Assembly: GCA_945861235.1 (NCBI GenBank)
Contig: CAMATV010000132.1
Span: forward strand, 1 to 8,185
Source: Opitutus sp. GAS368
GTDB lineage: Bacteria > Verrucomicrobiota > Verrucomicrobiia > Opitutales > Opitutaceae
Length of the DNA stretch: 8,185 bases
Direction: 5' to 3'
The notes beneath the pieces are model-generated. The model made no database searches. It saw only the letters and a program-made list of their open reading frames with translations, and had not been told where the DNA came from. Shown piece by piece: positions 5,412 to 8,185 of the stretch; position 1 is the stretch's first letter; every line of letters starts with the position of its first letter. Position numbers and translations under genes: made by a program.

Positions 5412-6290
5412 ATGCTCACTACGAATATTATGACCCGTCGCGAAGTCCTCCGCACCGCTGCGCTCGGTGCGTTTTCCCTCCCGCTGCTCTCCTCGGTCGG
5501 TCGGGCCGCAGCGGCCGCCGCCGCTCCCGCGACTCCGGCCCGGCCGGAACGGTTGCGTCTGGGCATCGCCTCCTACTCGTTGCGCAATCTGTCGCTCGAT
5601 GATGCCATCGCGACCGTGAAGACGCTGCGCATTTCCAATATCGCTTTGTTCAAAAACCACTGCGCTTGGGAAACGGCCTCGGTCGAGGAATGTCGCGCGG
5701 TCGGCGAAAAATTAAAGGCCGCCGGTCTGACGCTGACCGGGTCGGGCGTGGTCAACTTGACCAACGATGAGGCGAAGTGCCGCAAGGCTTTTGAAAACGT
5801 CAAAGCGGCCGGTATGACGACCATGGTCTGCAAGCCGGAGATCGCCGCCCTCCCGCTCGTCGAAAAACTCGTGAAGGAGTTCGATCAAAAACTCGCGATC
5901 CACAATCACGGTCCCGAGGACAAGATGTACCCCACGCCCGAGGTGGCGTGGAATGCGATCAAGTCCCTCGACGCCCGCATCGGGCTCTGTATCGACGTTG
6001 GTCACACGGCGCGGTTTGGTGACGATGTCGTGACCTCGATCAAGAAATATTCAGCGCGCCTCTACGATGTGCACATGAAGGACAGCATCGCGATCGTCGG
6101 CGCGCAGAAGGATGTCCCGATCGAAGTCGGCGCCGGCCGGCTCGACGTGCGCGGCATGCTGCGTGCCCTGATCGACGTGAAATACCAGGGCGTCGTCGCC
6201 TTCGAATACGAAAAAGTCGCCGGCAATCCTGTCACCGGCCTCGCCGAATCCGTCGGCTACGTGCGTGGCCTGTTGGCGGGCATGAGCTGA
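5412..6290 (+). CDS. Tat-exported sugar phosphate isomerase/epimerase-like TIM-barrel protein
   Basis: A protein of about 292 residues of the xylose isomerase-like TIM barrel superfamily (AP_endonuc_2, PF01261). The N-terminus carries the twin-arginine motif TRREVLR (Arg9-Arg10), a hydrophobic stretch and an Ala-rich end, so export of the folded protein by Tat is expected. The mature barrel starts near RLRLGIASYSLR. Probable metal-site residues: HNHG (His164, His166), CIDVGH (Asp195, His198), DVHMKD (His221) and FEYE (Glu265). The first ligand, usually Glu in the superfamily, seems to be in the HNH stretch here. Substrate unknown; such proteins often accompany Gfo/Idh/MocA oxidoreductases in sugar or inositol breakdown, and one begins at 7968. 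Starts at 5331, 5412 and 5430 are open; 5331 would put a long odd tail before the Tat motif, so 5412 (or 5430) is preferred. Confidence 0.87.
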   Translation: MLTTNIMTRREVLRTAALGAFSLPLLSSVGRAAAAAAAPATPARPERLRLGIASYSLRNLSLDDAIATVKTLRISNIALFKNHCAWETASVEECRAVGEKLKAAGLTLTGSGVVNLTNDEAKCRKAFENVKAAGMTTMVCKPEIAALPLVEKLVKEFDQKLAIHNHGPEDKMYPTPEVAWNAIKSLDARIGLCIDVGHTARFGDDVVTSIKKYSARLYDVHMKDSIAIVGAQKDVPIEVGAGRLDVRGMLRALIDVKYQGVVAFEYEKVAGNPVTGLAESVGYVRGLLAGMS

Positions 6291-6298
6291 TGCGTCGA

Positions 6299-6352
6299 GG
6301 CGTCGCTTGCCGACGCCGGTAGATGCGAAACGGGCGTTGGCCAGCGACGCCC
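6299..6352 (+). repeat. Competing inverted repeats upstream of the tandem redoxin gene
   Basis: GGCGTCG (6299-6305) and CGACGCC (6311-6317) form a perfect 7-bp stem with loop CTTGC. GGGCGT (6332-6337) and ACGCCC (6347-6352) form a second stem. Alternatively GGCGTCGC (6299-6306) pairs over 8 bp with GCGACGCC (6344-6351), which excludes both. It fills most of the 70-base gap between the TIM-barrel stop and ATG 6361. No U run follows, so a terminator is not supported. Confidence 0.4.
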
Positions 6353-6360
6353 CCACAGTT

Positions 6361-7644
6361 ATGAAATCGAAATACCCCCTCCGCCTCACCCTCGCCGCAT
6401 TCCTCGCTGGCGCGCTCGCATTCTCCGCCGCCGCCCAAGACACCAAAAAGAAGCAAGGCTCGGCGAACGCCGGTTCCACCAAGGCCCCCGGCACGGCCAC
6501 CAAAGGCGAAGTCACGGGCGGGCTTCCCGCCGACGCCCGCACGCTCCAACTCGGTGACGCCGCTCCCGACTTCAAGCTCCTCGGCATCGACGGCAAGACG
6601 CACACCCTCGCCGACTACAAGGCTGCGAAGCTCCTCATGGTGGTCTTCCTCTCCAACCACTGTCCGTACTCGCACGCCTCGGAGACGCGTCTCATCCCGC
6701 TCGCGAAGGAGTTCAAGGCGCAGGGCCTCGACGTCGTTTCCATCAACCCCAACAGCCCCGACAGCGTCCGCGTCGATGAGCTCGGCTACAGCAAATACAA
6801 CGACGGCTACGCGGAGATGAAGCTCTACGCGCGCGACTCGGGTTTCCCGTTTCCGTATCTCTACGACGGTGACACGCAGGCCGCCGCCAAGGCCTATGGC
6901 TGCCTCGCGACGCCCCACGTCTTCCTCTTCGATCGGGAGCGCAAGCTCCGTTACGTCGGCCGCGTGGACGACTCGCGCTTCGAGGATCCGAAGACGGTGA
7001 CCTCGCACGACACCCGCAACGCCGTCGTCGAGCTGCTCGCCGGCAAGCCCGTCACGACGCCGAAGACCATCGTCATGGGCTGCTCGACGAAGTGGAACAC
7101 CAAGCGCGACGACATCGCCAAGGCCGAGGAGAAATGGAAATCGGAGCCTGTCGATCTCGAGCTGATCGATGCGGCAGGCGTGGCCAAGCTGGCGAAGAAC
7201 GACTCCAACCGCCTCCGCCTCGTCAACGTCTGGGCCACTTGGTGCGCGCCCTGTGTCGCGGAGTTTCCCGAACTCGTCTCGCTCGCCCGCCGCGTCGGCA
7301 ACCGCGATTTCGAGCTGGTCACGATCTCGATGGACGACCCCAAGCTGCAGCCGCAGGTGAAGGCCTTTCTCGAAAAACAGCACGTGGCGACGCCCGCGCG
7401 GCTCAAGCGCCTGCTCGCCGCCGAAGGCCGCGGCGCGCTCAACGTCCTCTACACCGGCGCGAGCACCGATGCGCTCGTGAAAGCCCTCGACCCCGAGTGG
7501 CCCGGCCCGCTCCCGCACACCGTCCTGATCGCGCCCGGCGGCAAAATCCTCTGGCGCCACAACGGTGCCGTCGACCCCGAGGTCCTCAAGCACAAGGTGA
7601 TCGATTTGCTCGGCCCGTTCTACACGCCGGAAGAGAAGCGGTGA
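6361..7644 (+). CDS. Secreted tandem redoxin: peroxiredoxin-like plus TlpA-like thioredoxin domains
   Basis: A 427-residue protein with a Sec signal peptide (1-25, cleavage after AAA before Gln26) and a Lys/Gly/Thr-rich linker to about residue 60. Domain 1 (62-245) resembles the PRX-like AhpC/TSA redoxin group: LGDAAPDFKLLGIDGK, FLSNHCPYSHA with Cys101 and Ser104 in place of a second Cys, INPNSPDS, FPFPYLYD, ATPHVFLFD, GRVDDSRF, and the group's late Cys motif MGCSTKW (Cys241). Domain 2 (about 270-420) is TlpA-like with WATWCAPC (Cys295, Cys298), TISMDD and a cis-Pro loop (LPHTVLI). It probably acts in the periplasm in thiol exchange or peroxide reduction; the second domain could reduce the first. 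ATG 6361 is chosen since the upstream TTG (6307) would bury the signal peptide. It is 70 bases after the TIM-barrel gene, possibly co-transcribed. Confidence 0.9.
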   Translation: MKSKYPLRLTLAAFLAGALAFSAAAQDTKKKQGSANAGSTKAPGTATKGEVTGGLPADARTLQLGDAAPDFKLLGIDGKTHTLADYKAAKLLMVVFLSNHCPYSHASETRLIPLAKEFKAQGLDVVSINPNSPDSVRVDELGYSKYNDGYAEMKLYARDSGFPFPYLYDGDTQAAAKAYGCLATPHVFLFDRERKLRYVGRVDDSRFEDPKTVTSHDTRNAVVELLAGKPVTTPKTIVMGCSTKWNTKRDDIAKAEEKWKSEPVDLELIDAAGVAKLAKNDSNRLRLVNVWATWCAPCVAEFPELVSLARRVGNRDFELVTISMDDPKLQPQVKAFLEKQHVATPARLKRLLAAEGRGALNVLYTGASTDALVKALDPEWPGPLPHTVLIAPGGKILWRHNGAVDPEVLKHKVIDLLGPFYTPEEKR

Positions 7645-7704
7645 GGGGCTTTTAGCCAGAACCCTGCAGCCCCAACCACAAAAGCGACTTTTGCCCGTGA
7701 CGGG
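7645..7704 (+). terminator. Cluster of short hairpins directly after the redoxin stop
   Basis: GGGGCT (7645-7650) with AGCCCC (7668-7673) begins immediately after TGA. CAAAAG (7679-7684) with CTTTTG (7688-7693) has loop CGA and ends in a T run. CCCG (7694-7697) with CGGG (7701-7704) has loop TGA. Together these look like a transcript 3' end, with the A/T stem able to act in both directions. No single one is a canonical terminator. Confidence 0.35.
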
Positions 7705-7724
7705 AAGAAACACCGATTCTTCGA

Positions 7725-7787
7725 GTTCGTAGTCCCGCCTTTAGGCGGAAGGTTTGACGGATTCCGCCGAAAGGCGGGACTACGAAC
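7725..7787. repeat. REPIN: two inverted REP sequences with GTAG feet
   Basis: Left arm 7725-7750 and right arm 7762-7787 are 26-base inverted repeats differing at one position (A7743 against G7769), around an 11-base spacer (7751-7761). Each half has the REP layout: a GTAG foot (7729-7732; on the minus strand 7783-7780) followed by a hairpin CCGCC-TTTA-GGCGG (7735-7748) or CCGCC-GAAA-GGCGG (7764-7777). REP doublets of this kind are non-autonomous elements moved by REP-associated tyrosine transposases (RAYT, IS200-like TnpA) encoded elsewhere; none is in the window. The long hairpin may also protect mRNA 3' ends or aid termination after the redoxin gene. Confidence 0.75.
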
Positions 7788-7817
7788 AAGGCGCTGTTCC
7801 TCGAGAGTTGAGTGCTG

Positions 7818-7840
7818 GTAGCCGCGAGCGTGAGCGAGGG
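7818..7840. repeat. Possible second dispersed repeat with a GTAG foot
   Basis: GTAG (7818-7821) is followed by CCGCGAGCGTGAGCGAGGG, with GAGCG repeated directly. The GTAG foot and location 31 bases after the REPIN suggest another, degraded interspersed repeat. Its own hairpin is imperfect, so this rests on resemblance only. Confidence 0.25.
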
Positions 7841-7852
7841 GTATTTCGACGA

Positions 7853-7882
7853 TCGTCCCACTATCACGAGACGTGGGTACGA
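7853..7882. promoter_or_regulatory. Imperfect dyad upstream of the Gfo/Idh/MocA gene
   Basis: TCGTCCCAC (7853-7861) is inverted as GTGGG-T-ACGA (7873-7882) with one bulged T and an 11-base loop (TATCACGAGAC). It could be a DNA operator or an RNA stem. No known regulator motif was recognised. Confidence 0.25.
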
Positions 7883-7887
7883 GGATC

Positions 7888-7914
7888 TGCGCGGCAGCCG
7901 TCCGCGCACTTTTC
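7888..7914 (+). terminator. GC-rich stem-loop followed by CTTTT
   Basis: TGCGCGG (7888-7894) pairs perfectly with CCGCGCA (7902-7908) around loop CAGCCGT and is followed by CTTTT. This is the best rho-independent terminator shape in the window, though its T run is short. It sits 53 bases upstream of the next start, so it may end transcription from the left or attenuate the Gfo/Idh/MocA gene. Confidence 0.5.
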
Positions 7915-7967
7915 GCTGGCGCGTGACGGCAGCGCTCCTCCATCTCTTTTGGTTCACCGCCTTACGC

Positions 7968-8185
7968 ATGTCTTCTCCGTCATCTCGCTCCACCCTCGGT
8001 TTCGGCATCATCGGCGTCGGCATGATTGCCGACTATCATGCGCAGGCGATCGCGGCGACGCAGGGCGGGCGGCTGGTGGGCGTTGCGACGCGCAATGCGG
8101 AAAACGCCCGCGCCTTTGCGGCGAAACACGCGGTGCCGTTCGTCACGACGAGTGTCGCCGAACTCGTCGCGCGGCCCGACATCGA
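7968..8185 (+). CDS. Gfo/Idh/MocA family oxidoreductase (N-terminal part, cut by window edge)
   Basis: The first 72 codons encode a Rossmann-fold NAD(P)-binding start: GFGIIGVGMIADYHAQAI (the G16-V-G18-M-I-A21 dinucleotide loop) after a short Ser/Arg-rich lead, then VGVATRNAENARAFAAKH, which matches the second strand and helix of Gfo/Idh/MocA dehydrogenases, and a VAELVARPDI segment typical before the DxVxI motif. These enzymes oxidise or reduce sugars, inositols or their keto forms; the substrate-specific C-terminal domain is outside the window. ATG 7968 is the only nearby start, with no Shine-Dalgarno; no Tat motif is seen, so it is probably cytoplasmic. It may form a sugar catabolic unit with genes further right. 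Confidence 0.88.
   Translation, partial: MSSPSSRSTLGFGIIGVGMIADYHAQAIAATQGGRLVGVATRNAENARAFAAKHAVPFVTTSVAELVARPDI

Noticed and set aside
3983..5566. A 527-residue minus-strand open frame.
   Set aside because: It covers the ends of three clearly coding plus-strand regions and intergenic DNA, and its translation is Arg/His-rich with no family signature.
6232..7713. A 493-residue minus-strand open frame.
   Set aside because: It is the antisense shadow of the tandem redoxin gene; the translation shows no motif and the plus strand has full domains.
7652..8023. A 123-residue minus-strand open frame crossing the REPIN.
   Set aside because: Part of the translation comes from the REP doublet and the rest from intergenic DNA and the antisense of the Gfo/Idh/MocA start.
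1..8185. CRISPR arrays, tRNA or rRNA genes, IS transposases, phage or defence genes.
   Set aside because: None was seen: no regularly spaced repeats, no tRNA cloverleaf, and every substantial coding region has a housekeeping or metabolic assignment.

Overview
The window looks like chromosomal DNA from a GC-rich Gram-negative bacterium, most likely Verrucomicrobiota, class Opitutia (an Opitutaceae-like genome). This is inferred from several things together: high GC, weak or absent Shine-Dalgarno sites, TTG/GTG starts, a Tat-exported TIM-barrel sugar isomerase near a Gfo/Idh/MocA oxidoreductase, and a GTAG-footed REP doublet. No 16S or other decisive marker is present, so the taxon is an inference.

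Left part (1-2594, minus strand). Read in transcription order, three genes form a likely operon: yggS (PLP homeostasis protein), a SirB1-type transglutaminase-like protein, and aroE (shikimate dehydrogenase, cut by the left window edge). The gaps are about 70 and 80 bases. aroE appears to use TTG as its start and the SirB1-like gene uses GTG.

Middle (2595-5278). A 110-base divergent promoter region with a perfect 10-bp palindrome and a longer inverted repeat separates yggS from a plus-strand LysR-type regulator (2705-3604). Next come a short thioredoxin-like lipoprotein with a WCPPC site (3692-4252), a probable terminator, and an RluA-family rRNA/tRNA pseudouridine synthase (4484-5278). The roughly 200 bases before the synthase hold three consecutive stem-loops ending exactly at the only strong Shine-Dalgarno sequence of the window, with an alternative pairing. 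This could be a structured mRNA leader and is the least explained part of the window.

Right part (5279-8185). A Tat-signal sugar phosphate isomerase/epimerase-like TIM barrel (5412-6290) is followed, across 70 bases rich in inverted repeats, by a secreted tandem redoxin (6361-7644) that joins a peroxiredoxin-like domain (CPYS) to a TlpA-like domain (WCAPC). A 323-base intergenic region contains a nearly perfect 63-base inverted pair of REP sequences (a REPIN), further hairpins and a terminator-like stem. It ends at the start of a Gfo/Idh/MocA oxidoreductase (7968 onward, cut by the right edge).

Functionally the window is mostly housekeeping metabolism (PLP handling, aromatic amino acid synthesis, RNA modification) plus envelope thiol-redox proteins and probable sugar or polyol catabolism. 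No phage, CRISPR, toxin or defence genes were seen. The most notable signals are non-coding: the REPIN, the structured leader and the divergent operator.
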